In this document: positions 7,182 to 15,412 of the stretch, piece after piece
Layout: each line of letters opens with the position of its first letter
How positions within the stretch are numbered: the stretch's first letter is position 1
Assembly: GCA_902591645.1 (NCBI GenBank)
Contig: CACJBM010000001.1
Coordinates: 37,389-101,388 of the forward strand
Reading direction: 5' to 3'
Length of the DNA stretch: 64,000 nt
Source: an uncultured Verrucomicrobiota bacterium
GTDB taxonomy: Bacteria > Verrucomicrobiota > Verrucomicrobiae > Verrucomicrobiales > DEV007
The notes under the pieces: generated by a model
Told to the model about the DNA's origin: nothing
The model's input: only the letters and a program-made list of their open reading frames with translations
Databases searched by the model: none
Translations under genes and position numbers: made by a program

Positions 7182-8720
7182 TCATTTTTCAAGCTCCTTG
7201 ATGGCTGATTTGGTCACCTTGGATAACTGTGAATTTGGCTCTGCGGAGGTAAGTAATTTTTCTAAGGGTTCTTTAAATTGTTTCATATTCTCATCAGCGA
7301 TGATTCTGATGGCTGCGATTTGAATCTTTTTGGAAGGATTTTCAATGGCATTGGAAATTAGGTCCCTATCTTTTTTTTCCTGCCATCTCGTAGAAGTTAA
7401 GAGTGCTATTTTCGAATTTTCTGATAGGGATTCCCATTCTAATTTTGTTTTATTTTCGGATCTTTGAGTGTGCCAAAAGAAAGAGGCAAGTTTAAAAAGA
7501 TCATTGTCCATTCTCTTTAATGGTTCCGCTTCCAATTTTTCGGGTGATTTTTCAGCGGCTATTGAGTTTTGCTTTTCTGGTTTATTTCCTTTTCCTTCTA
7601 AAGGAATAAGTTTCCAGACCTTGCCTTTTCCGTGTAATTGGTAACTCGCATTGACCCAGTCAGTAAAGAAGACGGATCCGTCCTCGGCATGTGCAAAATC
7701 CACTGGTCTAAAATTGGCATCTCCTTTAACTATGGTCTTCATAGTTGCGGAGTAGTTTGAGCCCTTCTTGGTCAGTTTGTACTGTTCAATTTGTCCTAGT
7801 GCCCAGCTTGATACCCATAAATGTTCACCATAAGGAATCACTGAACAGGCAGCTTCACCAGTCCCGCAAATCATCGGTAGGGTTCCTGGAAGTTCACCGT
7901 CCCATGCCTGTAATGGGTTCGTTCCTGGTCTTCCGTACCTGAACTGATAACCGTAATCGCCTCCCGGGACAATCTTGAGGAGTCGGTTCGTTGGTCTTTG
8001 GTCAGGATCATTGTCTACGGCAAACATTTCCCCTTCCTTCGTTAAGCAAATTCCAAAGGGATTCCAGAACCCAGTCGCTATTTTTGAGAGGGATCCATCT
8101 GAGAGATCATAACTATAAATATTACCGCCTTCTCCACCGCCCTTCAAACTCGTCACTTCTATTGGGCCAGAGTAACTGATAATTTCATAGTCCTTTCCGA
8201 GGTTTTCACCGAGTCCAAAATAGAGTTTGGAGTGATCAGAGGTTAAAACTAATCCACAAAGACCGTTGTGAGGATATTTCCCGGGTGTTTTTAGTGTTAT
8301 CAGGCTCTCTTTTGAATCTACAGTCCCGTCACCATCCTTGTCATCTAGTCGAAATATTTCTGCGCGTGTGGCAATGTAGGTAGAGCCTTTCCCATTTGCT
8401 TTGATTGACATTGTATGGGTTCCTCCTTCGTAATAGATGTCAACCTTGTCGGCTTTACCGTCATTGTTCTTATCAGAAAATGCTAGGATCCGGTCATTTT
8501 CAGGGCCCTCATAATCATCGGGCCGGAAATGGGTGTGAGACTCTACTACTAGGAGTCGACCTGACTGGTCCAGTGTGCAACCGATCGGGGTAGAGACCAT
8601 TGAATTATCAGCAAAGAGTTCGAGTCTATAGTTAGGGTCAAGGGACTTAGGTTCTTCTGTAAGTCCAGAAATAGGAAAGCTAAGTACTGCTAATAGAGGT
8701 AAGAAATCTTGTAGTTTCAT
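7182..8720 (-). CDS. PVC-type secreted beta-propeller dehydrogenase-like protein
   Basis: 512 aa with a signal peptide (MKLQDFLPLLAVLSFPISGL). The body is a six-bladed propeller of the soluble glucose/sorbosone dehydrogenase kind, in the form called putative membrane-bound dehydrogenase in Planctomycetes: GCTLDQSGRLLVVESHTH, ILAFSDKNNDGKADKV, PHNGLCGLVL, GFWNPFGICLTKEGEMFAVDND, and RPVDFAHAEDGSVFFTDW. A helical tail after about residue 400 resembles a degenerate HEAT region. Unlike many relatives it lacks a fused cytochrome c (no CxxCH). It starts 2 bp after the PI-PLC-like gene, so the pair is surely co-transcribed. The substrate is unknown, probably a sugar or polyol. Confidence 0.85.
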   Translation of the reverse strand: MKLQDFLPLLAVLSFPISGLTEEPKSLDPNYRLELFADNSMVSTPIGCTLDQSGRLLVVESHTHFRPDDYEGPENDRILAFSDKNNDGKADKVDIYYEGGTHTMSIKANGKGSTYIATRAEIFRLDDKDGDGTVDSKESLITLKTPGKYPHNGLCGLVLTSDHSKLYFGLGENLGKDYEIISYSGPIEVTSLKGGGEGGNIYSYDLSDGSLSKIATGFWNPFGICLTKEGEMFAVDNDPDQRPTNRLLKIVPGGDYGYQFRYGRPGTNPLQAWDGELPGTLPMICGTGEAACSVIPYGEHLWVSSWALGQIEQYKLTKKGSNYSATMKTIVKGDANFRPVDFAHAEDGSVFFTDWVNASYQLHGKGKVWKLIPLEGKGNKPEKQNSIAAEKSPEKLEAEPLKRMDNDLFKLASFFWHTQRSENKTKLEWESLSENSKIALLTSTRWQEKKDRDLISNAIENPSKKIQIAAIRIIADENMKQFKEPLEKLLTSAEPNSQLSKVTKSAIKELEK

Positions 8721-8722
8721 AT

Positions 8723-9805
8723 TTAATTATTTCCGCTTATAGGGTTTGCTCGATAATTGACCCCTTTCTTGAATGAGACTGAATAGTCTGAGAATTTTTT
8801 ATTTGGCTCAGGATAATCAGTGCTCACAAATTGGGCTCCACTTGAGAGAGCTTTGTCCCTCCTATAAGTATCATTTTTTCTTGCTTCCTGAGTGTCAGAG
8901 TCTGCCCTCGTGCGGACCATGAAGCCTGATTTCACTAAGCGTTTGATCTGTGAGTGCGCTCTGATGGGATCATTGAGCTTAAAGAAGGCAGCTCCGGGGT
9001 CATTCTCACCGACACTGGCAAATAAGAGTCTTCCTTCCAGTGATGGATTTTTTGCAACATACATGTCGCGGATCTTGCCGCCATTATCGAGTCCAAACAT
9101 GATCTTTCCTCTAGATTTATCAAGGGAAGGCCATCCTGTTTTAAGGACCGCTTCCCTTAGGGTTTTGAATGTTCCCCTGACAGAGTCCGGAGTAATGATC
9201 CGTTCTCTTTTAAATACGCTGAGGATTTCTTTTTCGACCCCTTCAAGTAGCGAACGGGTCAAGGGGACCGGTTTCTTCGCAAGAGGAACGGGGCTCTTAT
9301 CTTTCATCTCAAGAAGTATGAAGACGGGAACGTGCGAGGGTGTTTTTTCTGACCATGCTTTAATTTCTTTTAATGCGGAGATGAGAGTTGGGGTCGTGGT
9401 GAGGTAATCGACTGCCGAGTCATGGAGGACCTTGAATCCTGGTTTCTCCATTTCCTTACTGAACATTACGGGTGCATTGAAACCAAGTAGGTTAGGGGCT
9501 TTCCTTCTTGAATAGTGGCCTCCCTTAGGATCAGCGAAAACATCCAATTCAAAGTGACGTACTCCGAGTATCTGTAATTGCTCTGTGAGTGGGCGATGCG
9601 TGTATTCAAGGGAATTCTTAAGTCCACGGTTGATAATGCCTATCCTATTAAGATTCTTTGCAGGGAGAGCAATATGGTATGAGTTGTGAGTCCCAATGAG
9701 CTGTATCTGATTGATTCTTGTTGATTCTTTATCTTTAGCAAAGGAACAGGTGACCGATATGAAAATCGATAATGCTGCGGTCGTACCAAAATGGGCGAGG
9801 ACCAT
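8723..9805 (-). CDS. Secreted PI-PLC-like phosphodiesterase (Ca2+-dependent phosphoinositide PLC family)
   Basis: 360 aa with a hydrophobic N-terminus (residues 2-22). IQLIGTHNSYH carries the first catalytic His of the PI-PLC X-domain, and KVLHDSAVDYLTTTP carries the region of the second. LGVRHFELDVFADPKGG matches the metal-binding strand and the later FILLEMKDKSP is also family-like. The C-terminal part, FMVRTRADSDTQEARKND then QFVSTDYPEPN, matches the GDPD/PLC TIM-barrel end. It would cleave a phosphodiester such as a phosphoinositide or glycerophosphodiester outside the cell. It lies in a three-gene minus-strand run with DUF1080 and the propeller dehydrogenase. Confidence 0.87.
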   Translation of the reverse strand: MVLAHFGTTAALSIFISVTCSFAKDKESTRINQIQLIGTHNSYHIALPAKNLNRIGIINRGLKNSLEYTHRPLTEQLQILGVRHFELDVFADPKGGHYSRRKAPNLLGFNAPVMFSKEMEKPGFKVLHDSAVDYLTTTPTLISALKEIKAWSEKTPSHVPVFILLEMKDKSPVPLAKKPVPLTRSLLEGVEKEILSVFKRERIITPDSVRGTFKTLREAVLKTGWPSLDKSRGKIMFGLDNGGKIRDMYVAKNPSLEGRLLFASVGENDPGAAFFKLNDPIRAHSQIKRLVKSGFMVRTRADSDTQEARKNDTYRRDKALSSGAQFVSTDYPEPNKKFSDYSVSFKKGVNYRANPISGNN

Positions 9806-9826
9806 AGGTCTATATACTATTTAACC

Positions 9827-10453
9827 TTAGAGCTTCTTGATCTTAATGTTTCGATAAGAGACAAGGTGCCCGTGGTCCTGAAAACCTATGTGTCCTTCTC
9901 TCTTGAAGTCCTTCAATGGGGTCTTGTATTTGTTCTTGGAGCCATCCGGATTCTTATTAGGCTCTGTCCATTTATTAAGATCCATTCCATTAATGACTTC
10001 ACCATTCATTTCAACGGTGATCATATTATCCTTTGCAGTAATTTTGACTTTATTCCAACCGGTCGTTGCATTATTTTTCTTTGGAGGGACCAGGTCATAG
10101 AGAGCGCCTACCGAGTGCTTGTTTGGACCGTTAGGTTTCTCAACTTGAACCTCTATTCCGGTCTGCACGGGGTTCTTAGGGTTATCTGTTCTAAAGAAAA
10201 TACCACTATTGCCGGTAGTTTTAAATTCTAGTGAAAGAACGAAGTCTCCGAACCTTTCCTTGCTCCATATATCGCCGGTCTTTTTTTGACCTTGGAGTGT
10301 ACCATCAACGACTTCCCACTTGGAGGCATTGCCGCTGCGGTCCTGCCAACCAGTGAGGTCCTTTCCGTTGAAGAGTGATTTACTATGGTGATCTGCAGAG
10401 CTCAGTCCTGAGATTGCAATTAGAGTGATGAGAGTCGAGGTGATTTTTTTCAT
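9827..10453 (-). CDS. DUF1080 (3-keto-disaccharide hydrolase type) secreted protein
   Basis: 208 aa with a signal peptide (MKKITSTLITLIAISGLSSA). LFNGKDLTGWQDRSG, WEVVDGTLQG, FGDFVLSLEFKTTGNSGIFFRTD and the ending REGHIGFQDHGHLVSYRNIKIK form a complete DUF1080 concanavalin-like jelly roll of normal length. The family includes 3-keto-glycoside hydrolases that work with Gfo/Idh or propeller dehydrogenases. It is the first gene of the run leading into the PI-PLC-like gene 21 bp downstream. Confidence 0.92.
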   Translation of the reverse strand: MKKITSTLITLIAISGLSSADHHSKSLFNGKDLTGWQDRSGNASKWEVVDGTLQGQKKTGDIWSKERFGDFVLSLEFKTTGNSGIFFRTDNPKNPVQTGIEVQVEKPNGPNKHSVGALYDLVPPKKNNATTGWNKVKITAKDNMITVEMNGEVINGMDLNKWTEPNKNPDGSKNKYKTPLKDFKREGHIGFQDHGHLVSYRNIKIKKL

Positions 10454-10673
10454 AGCTTTAGGATTAGAGGGATTATTTTGTGCTTTCTAGGTCCTCGTGT
10501 CGAGAATCCTTTTCATTGAAGATGAGGACATAATCACTTGGCCGTTCTATATCTATGCAGGTCTAAGCCAAACTGTGATGAAATGTAAATAGAATTGATT
10601 CTGGACATGAACAATCATTATCTTGAACCTTTGTACTCCTATGGATAAATGCACGGACTTAACTCGGCGGACA

Positions 10674-11504
10674 ATGATTTTTTCATCCCCATTAGTATCT
10701 GTGCTTTTCTTTTTCTCGGCTCTGATCAGTTTAGCATCCTCTGAGACGCCGCTTATCATTGCTCATCGTGGCGCGTCCGGTGCTGCCCCTGAAAATACAA
10801 TAGAAGCATTTAACTTAGCGTGGAAGCTTGGAGCTGATGGCATTGAGGGAGATTTCCATCTGACTAATGACGGACATATCGTTGCAATTCACGATGCTGA
10901 CACAGGCAAGGTTAGTGGGGGGAAGATTAAGCTTGTTGTGAGAAAGTCCAATCTCAAGGAGTTACAGGGCATTGATGTGGGATCATGGAAAGATGAAAAA
11001 TATTCCGATGCTCGAATTCCCACATTAAAACAAGTAATAGATTCAGTTCCGGACGGTAAAAAATTCTTTGTCGAAATTAAATGTGGAACTGAGATTATGG
11101 AACCTTTAATTAAAGAGCTTGATCAAAGAATCAAAGAGCGACCTGAACTGACTAATCAGATCAGCTTCATCGCCTTTGACTATCATGTCATTAAGGCTTG
11201 CCGCAAACAGTGGCCTAAGATCGAAGCTAATTTTCTAGAATCTTACAAACAGATTAAGGACACATGGATGCCTCAGCAGAATGTTGTTTTTCAAACTCTT
11301 AAAATGTCTTTGGCTAGCGGTCTTGGGACCCAGGCCAATGAAGAGGTAATTGATTCAGGTTTTGTGAAAAGGTTACGTAAAGAAGAACTATCTTTTCATT
11401 GCTGGACCATCAATGACATTGAGACAGCGAGGCATTTTAGAGATCTTGGCGTAGACTCTATAACTACAGACTTTCCGAAAAAAATTAGAGATGGGTTGAA
11501 GTGA
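10674..11504 (+). CDS. Secreted glycerophosphodiester phosphodiesterase (GDPD)
   Basis: From the ATG at 10674 the protein is 276 aa and opens with a clean signal peptide (MIFSSPLVSVLFFFSALISL). An upstream ATG at 10641 and a TTG at 10623 give charged extensions and are less likely. LIIAHRGASGAAPENT is the HRGxxxxxPENT motif, followed by DGIEGDFHLTNDGHIVAIHD with the catalytic Glu, Asp and His, and KFFVEIK. The end, HCWTINDIETARHFRDLG then ITTDFP, is the standard barrel end. The last 34 codons are duplicated 1115 bp downstream (12514-12625). The enzyme would release glycerol 3-phosphate from lipid head groups. Confidence 0.92.
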   Translation: MIFSSPLVSVLFFFSALISLASSETPLIIAHRGASGAAPENTIEAFNLAWKLGADGIEGDFHLTNDGHIVAIHDADTGKVSGGKIKLVVRKSNLKELQGIDVGSWKDEKYSDARIPTLKQVIDSVPDGKKFFVEIKCGTEIMEPLIKELDQRIKERPELTNQISFIAFDYHVIKACRKQWPKIEANFLESYKQIKDTWMPQQNVVFQTLKMSLASGLGTQANEEVIDSGFVKRLRKEELSFHCWTINDIETARHFRDLGVDSITTDFPKKIRDGLK

Positions 11505-11546
11505 TAAGTTCTCTGAAAGTCGTGGTTTCTACAGAGTGGTTGTGTA

Positions 11547-12140
11547 TTAACCTCTATTCTTTTCAAGTATAACCATCATTAAAAGGCCAACAAGAATTCT
11601 AGTCTGTTGTTGAGGTGATAATTCACTTAAAGATTCAATTGAAAACTTACCCTCCCAAAGTGCTGGATTTTTCCTGAGTCTCATTACCGCCTTACCTGAA
11701 CTGTCAGTGACAATATAGGCAGGGTGAGCAACATATCCTGCAAGTAATCCAATAATAGGTATTTCGCCAAAGATTCCGTCTATAAATCTTGTCAAAACAG
11801 ACTCTTCACTGACATTAAATTCAGTGGCTCCGTCCGAATCACCTGAATAAATCTCGTAGCGAGCTCTCCATAAAGATTTTAATCCTTTTCTTCTAATTCC
11901 TCCGAAAGAGTTACCTTGAGCACCCGTAAAATTGTAGGCAGAAGACCAATCAATTACTTTGTTAGCTTGGATGTCACAAAGTTTTTTCTCTTTTGTCTTG
12001 TCTGTAAATACTTCGACGTGTTCTTTTAGTTTTAATAGTTTTTGCTTAACGTAAAGGACTGGGGTGCCGTCGCTTTCGGTCACGAAAATTTGAGGCGATA
12101 TTGCAATGATTTTGGATCGTAAATTTAAAGGGTATTTCAT
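11547..12140 (-). CDS. LURP-one-related / tubby-like fold protein
   Basis: 197 aa without a signal peptide. MKYPLNLRSKIIAISPQIFV, GTPVLYVKQKLLKLKEHVEVFTD, WSSAYNFTGAQG, IRRKGLKSLWRARYEI and a late hydrophobic stretch around IGLLAGYVAHPAYIV match the LOR (YxjI-like) family of beta-barrel proteins. The C-terminal hydrophobic helix could associate with membranes. Function of bacterial members is unknown. It converges with the GDPD gene (42 bp between stop codons). Confidence 0.75.
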   Translation of the reverse strand: MKYPLNLRSKIIAISPQIFVTESDGTPVLYVKQKLLKLKEHVEVFTDKTKEKKLCDIQANKVIDWSSAYNFTGAQGNSFGGIRRKGLKSLWRARYEIYSGDSDGATEFNVSEESVLTRFIDGIFGEIPIIGLLAGYVAHPAYIVTDSSGKAVMRLRKNPALWEGKFSIESLSELSPQQQTRILVGLLMMVILEKNRG

Positions 12141-12333
12141 TTTTATTAATGTTAGTAATGAATAGTTATTTTTTTTTATGATCTATTCAAGATTTTTATC
12201 ATCGCTTCAGTAAATAAAAGACCGATTTTCAGTTGTTAACGAGATTAAGTAAGCCCTTTAATTTTGTGACCCTATAAATATATTTCCCACTATAGTTATC
12301 CCATAGTATAGGGGGTGTCGGTGTCTTTGAAAA

Positions 12334-12471
12334 GTGTTGGTGATAGTTGGGATATTTCTTGGCGGCTACGTTGGGATAGTGATTTTGAGCGTATTCCTCC
12401 AGTTTCCTCCAGCCGAAGTTGACTCTGGTGAACAATCCCGACTATCACAAAAGTTAAAAACACTTTATTAA
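12334..12471 (+). CDS. Candidate 45-aa single-pass membrane peptide (GTG start)
   Basis: The frame is closed upstream by a TGA two codons earlier and begins GTG-TTG-GTG. Its product has about 20 hydrophobic residues (VIVGIFLGGYVGIVILSVFL), then FPPAEVDSGEQ and a basic end (KLKTLY). An overlapping minus-strand frame is longer but has no sensible features. It could be a real small membrane protein or the leftover C-terminus of a lost gene. No homologue comes to mind. Confidence 0.3.
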   Translation: MLVIVGIFLGGYVGIVILSVFLQFPPAEVDSGEQSRLSQKLKTLY

Positions 12472-12513
12472 AAGTATTTTAACAACAACAAACACCGATG
12501 AACAAACGATCCC

Positions 12514-12625
12514 TTGCTGGACCATCAATGACATTGAGACAGCGAGGCATTTTAGAGATCTTGGCGTAGACTCTATAACTACAGACTTTCCGAGGAAAAT
12601 TAGGGATGGGCTGAAGTGAAAAGTT
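12514..12625 (+). pseudogene. Duplicated 3' fragment of the GDPD gene
   Basis: Positions 12514-12625 align without gaps to 11399-11510, with 107 of 112 bases identical by my count and the first 79 identical. The fragment keeps the last 34 GDPD codons and the stop in frame; the coding differences are one Lys-to-Arg change plus two silent ones. There is no upstream domain, so it cannot be functional. The fragment probably came from a second GDPD copy, most of which has been lost. Confidence 0.85.
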
Positions 12626-12653
12626 GCTTCCATTTACGCAATGTTCACCAGAT

Positions 12654-13838
12654 TTACTTGTGGGGATTTTCGAACCAGACGACGTTTTCACTTCTTTGCC
12701 CAGCAATAAGAATGTCTTTGTCGCCATCGCCATCGAGATCTGTAATCATGGTGTCGTAGGCCATTTGATTTAGGCTTAGAATGTGACGAGTAAATTTTCC
12801 GGTACCATCGTTTTCATACCAAGCAGCGAGTTTTGAACCATAACCCACGGTACTGAGATCGATGTCACCGTCCCCGTCAATATCACCAAAATCTGTCGAG
12901 TGAGGAAAAGTAATCTTGTCATCGATAATGTGTTGGGTCCAATCCGGGGCCTCGAACCAAACAACACCAACGCCGTGGCCGCGACTAGCGAGAACGTCGA
13001 TCTTTCCGTCGCCGTTAACGTCTGCCGGGGCCGCATGCGTGGCGCCAGTCTGGTCTCCGGCATCAGGTAAAAATTCTCGACGCCAAGGTTGGGTAGGATC
13101 TTCCGGAGCATAAAAGACGGCAAAATAATTACCGTTAGCAAAGGGTTTACCTTTTGCCCCGAGTGTCAAATCGGGACGACCGTCGGCATTGACGTCGCCA
13201 AAGTCAAAATAGTGGCTACCACCAGGTGCAGTGCCTTTTGCGATGGGGATGATGGACCAATTAATCGGTGCGCTTTCGGGGAAAGACGGCTTGAGCCAGC
13301 AAATTGATCCCGAATAAGGGCCTTTATCGAAAGTGAAGTCGTTGGCAATGAGATCCGGCTTACCATCACGGTTAATATCGAAAGAGCGAATGCAATGGAC
13401 GCCATGAATTTGATCAGTAATTTGATGCATCTTCCAACTCGTCGTTGTGGCATTCTTACTTGGGCACTCTAACCAAAATAGGCCACGTACATAAGAGCCG
13501 ACAAAGTCCAGATCGCCGTCTCCGTCAACGTCATGGAGGACACTGTGAATGCACTGATCCTTGCGTTTGGGTTGTTTGGGATCTGCCATAGCCAGCACCT
13601 GTTTCTTTTGATAATCCGGACCAAGGTACATGAAGATCTGACCTGCTCCGGAAAAGATAATTTCCTGATCACCGTCATTGTCATAATCGGCGGCCGTGGC
13701 AGAGTTGACGTGAGCTCCAGAGAAAATTTCATGCCGGATCCATTTAGCGCCTTCTGCGCCTTTGGTGATCGTGATAGCTGAAATGAAAAGTCCGGTGAGT
13801 ACTGCGGGGCGGCATGGCAGGAAAGAATTGAGAGTCAT
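12654..13838 (-). CDS. Secreted FG-GAP/VCBS repeat protein
   Basis: 394 aa with an N-terminal signal (roughly residues 1-27, ending near TKGAEG). It contains at least six DxDxDG-type calcium-binding repeats, for example ADYDNDGDQEII, HDVDGDGDLDFV, FDINRDGKPDLI, DVNADGRPDLT, DVNGDGKIDVL, DIDGDGDIDLS and DLDGDGDKDILI. Spacing fits a seven-bladed FG-GAP propeller. Such proteins are usually exported binding or lectin-like proteins. It follows a DUF1501 gene 38 bp upstream on the same strand. By eye both are more GC-rich than their neighbours. Confidence 0.88.
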   Translation of the reverse strand: MTLNSFLPCRPAVLTGLFISAITITKGAEGAKWIRHEIFSGAHVNSATAADYDNDGDQEIIFSGAGQIFMYLGPDYQKKQVLAMADPKQPKRKDQCIHSVLHDVDGDGDLDFVGSYVRGLFWLECPSKNATTTSWKMHQITDQIHGVHCIRSFDINRDGKPDLIANDFTFDKGPYSGSICWLKPSFPESAPINWSIIPIAKGTAPGGSHYFDFGDVNADGRPDLTLGAKGKPFANGNYFAVFYAPEDPTQPWRREFLPDAGDQTGATHAAPADVNGDGKIDVLASRGHGVGVVWFEAPDWTQHIIDDKITFPHSTDFGDIDGDGDIDLSTVGYGSKLAAWYENDGTGKFTRHILSLNQMAYDTMITDLDGDGDKDILIAGQRSENVVWFENPHK

Positions 13839-13876
13839 TGGAATTTTGTAAATTAGGGTGACTATTTACACCTTAG

Positions 13877-15337
13877 TTAAAATAGTTCCTTTATGGGCTG
13901 GCCATCGAGGATCAATTTGGAGATCTCGGGTGGCAATAGCTCAGGTGAGACACGAAGTTTATCCGCATCGAACATAGTGTGCATTATAGTGGCGAGTAGG
14001 TTTTCGGGGCCGTACGGTTCGGAAGCCGGACGGCTACCGGTCCGGTCAGATTTACCGATCGCTTGTCCCATATTCAAGCCGCCACCTGCTAAAAGAAGCG
14101 GGGTCAAGTCACCGTGATGATCGGTCCCGGCGTCCTTATTGCGTTTGATTGGTGAGCGGCCCATCTCGCCTGTGATTACTAACAAAATTTGATCGCTCAG
14201 ACCGCGTTGCTCAATATCATCAAGGAAAGCGGAAACGGCATGATCCATCTGGGCACCTAAAGTGTTCATGCCAACGAGAGTTCCCGGATTATTGGCGCCG
14301 TTCCCATGGAAATCCCAGCTCGAATCGACTACGGTCACAAAGCCGCATCCCGCTTCGCACAATCGCCTGGCCAGAAGCATTTCCTTACCGAGGAGATTCG
14401 TCCAGCGTTCCTGATCGACTAACTTTTTTTTCCCGTTGAAAAGAAAGTGCTTACCCCCGTTGTGGTAGTCGGACATGTTGAAGAGGTGACTAGTGTCGTA
14501 CTTTGCTATGGTTTTTGGATCTTCCTTGGACAGATCGAACGCATCGGCTACGCCGCGAAGTAGGAGGTCATATGTCTGGCGTTCGATCTGGCTCATTCCA
14601 TTCACTTCGCCGCTCCGATCTAGACCGCGCTTTAGATCATCAAGTTCTCCGAGGAGCTGATAACGATCCGTGAAACGGTCCCTCGGCAGGTTCAAGTCGA
14701 AGTTACCCAATTGCTCAGGTTTACCGTTACGGATGAAGCCCTTGTAGGCATTGCCGAGGCTCCCTGAAGTAGCGACTGAGGTCTCGATCCTTGGAAGTCC
14801 AAACGTTGGGGTTGGTGTTCCGAGCTTCAGGTCGGGCTCTACCGCTTCGGGAACGATTACCGTATTCATAGGTAAGCCGCTTTGGGGATGGAATGGACCA
14901 GTGGCGCGGGCGCACAAGGCACTCATCGCTGCTCCTGACGGATGCTTTCCGGTCAGGATAGGCATCGGATTGTGGCTCCCGTCGTTGGTGGCGAACGAAC
15001 GCACTACGGCCAAGCGGTCCGCGCGTTGAGCCAACTTGGGCAACGTTCCGCCGAACCAGATGCCTGGCAAATTGGTGCGGATTTCACCCGTGCAACTGCG
15101 GTTGTCAGAAGCGACATCGATTTTAGGATCGAAGGTTTCGATTTGTGGCGGCCCGCCTTGAAGGAACAGAAAGACGATCGATTTTTTCTTGAATAGATTC
15201 TTGTCCAGTGCAGCCTGTGACTCGGCGGCCCGGAGTCCCGGCATCGTTAAGCCAGCTAGGCTACCGATGCGTAGAAAGTCACGACGACCGAAGGAGGAGG
15301 GGCTATTAGCGAATCGGCTGTCAGTGATGGTTAACAT
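13877..15337 (-). CDS. DUF1501 family protein with Tat signal
   Basis: 486 aa. The N-terminus has a twin-arginine motif (GRRDFLRIGSLAGL). DUF1501 landmarks follow: FLFLQGGPPQIETFDPK, LPKLAQRADRLAVVRSFA, HNPMPILTGKHPSGAAMSAL, LLARRLCEAGCGFVTVVDSSWDFHG, ILLVITGEMGRSP and TDHHGDLTPLLLAGGG. A metal-binding fold of the alkaline phosphatase group is expected. It lies immediately after the DUF1501 gene at 15413-16873 but is quite different in sequence, so this is not a recent tandem duplication. Its higher GC suggests separate acquisition together with the FG-GAP gene. Confidence 0.93.
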   Translation of the reverse strand: MLTITDSRFANSPSSFGRRDFLRIGSLAGLTMPGLRAAESQAALDKNLFKKKSIVFLFLQGGPPQIETFDPKIDVASDNRSCTGEIRTNLPGIWFGGTLPKLAQRADRLAVVRSFATNDGSHNPMPILTGKHPSGAAMSALCARATGPFHPQSGLPMNTVIVPEAVEPDLKLGTPTPTFGLPRIETSVATSGSLGNAYKGFIRNGKPEQLGNFDLNLPRDRFTDRYQLLGELDDLKRGLDRSGEVNGMSQIERQTYDLLLRGVADAFDLSKEDPKTIAKYDTSHLFNMSDYHNGGKHFLFNGKKKLVDQERWTNLLGKEMLLARRLCEAGCGFVTVVDSSWDFHGNGANNPGTLVGMNTLGAQMDHAVSAFLDDIEQRGLSDQILLVITGEMGRSPIKRNKDAGTDHHGDLTPLLLAGGGLNMGQAIGKSDRTGSRPASEPYGPENLLATIMHTMFDADKLRVSPELLPPEISKLILDGQPIKELF

Positions 15338-15412
15338 CGACTAGCCGCCTTGATCGTTCACTTTCTTGGCCTCTCTGAGGATTTTGTGAATGTTTATTTT
15401 CTACTGGAATTT

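Larger units (their letters stand above)
12141..12653. other. 512-bp intergenic region with a duplicated gene tail and a possible small membrane ORF
   Basis: The first 190 bp are AT-rich and I see nothing codable in them. At 12334-12471 there is a 45-codon plus-strand frame with a transmembrane-like sequence. At 12514-12625 there is a near copy of the end of the GDPD gene. This layout suggests a larger duplicated segment that has mostly been deleted. No transposase, terminal repeat or target-site duplication was visible. Confidence 0.6.

Noticed and set aside
8892..9407. 171-codon plus-strand frame opposite the PI-PLC-like gene
   Set aside because: It is the antisense shadow of a well-supported gene; its product is serine/leucine-rich low-complexity sequence without any family motif.
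10495..10533. GTCCTC and GAGGAC inverted pair upstream of the GDPD gene as an operator or terminator
   Set aside because: Only six pairs with a loop of about 27 nt and no T-run; within chance for this length.
12229..12435. 68-codon minus-strand frame in the intergenic region
   Set aside because: It overlaps the hydrophobic plus-strand frame, shows no motif or ribosome-binding site, and reads as chance sequence; I could not support it.
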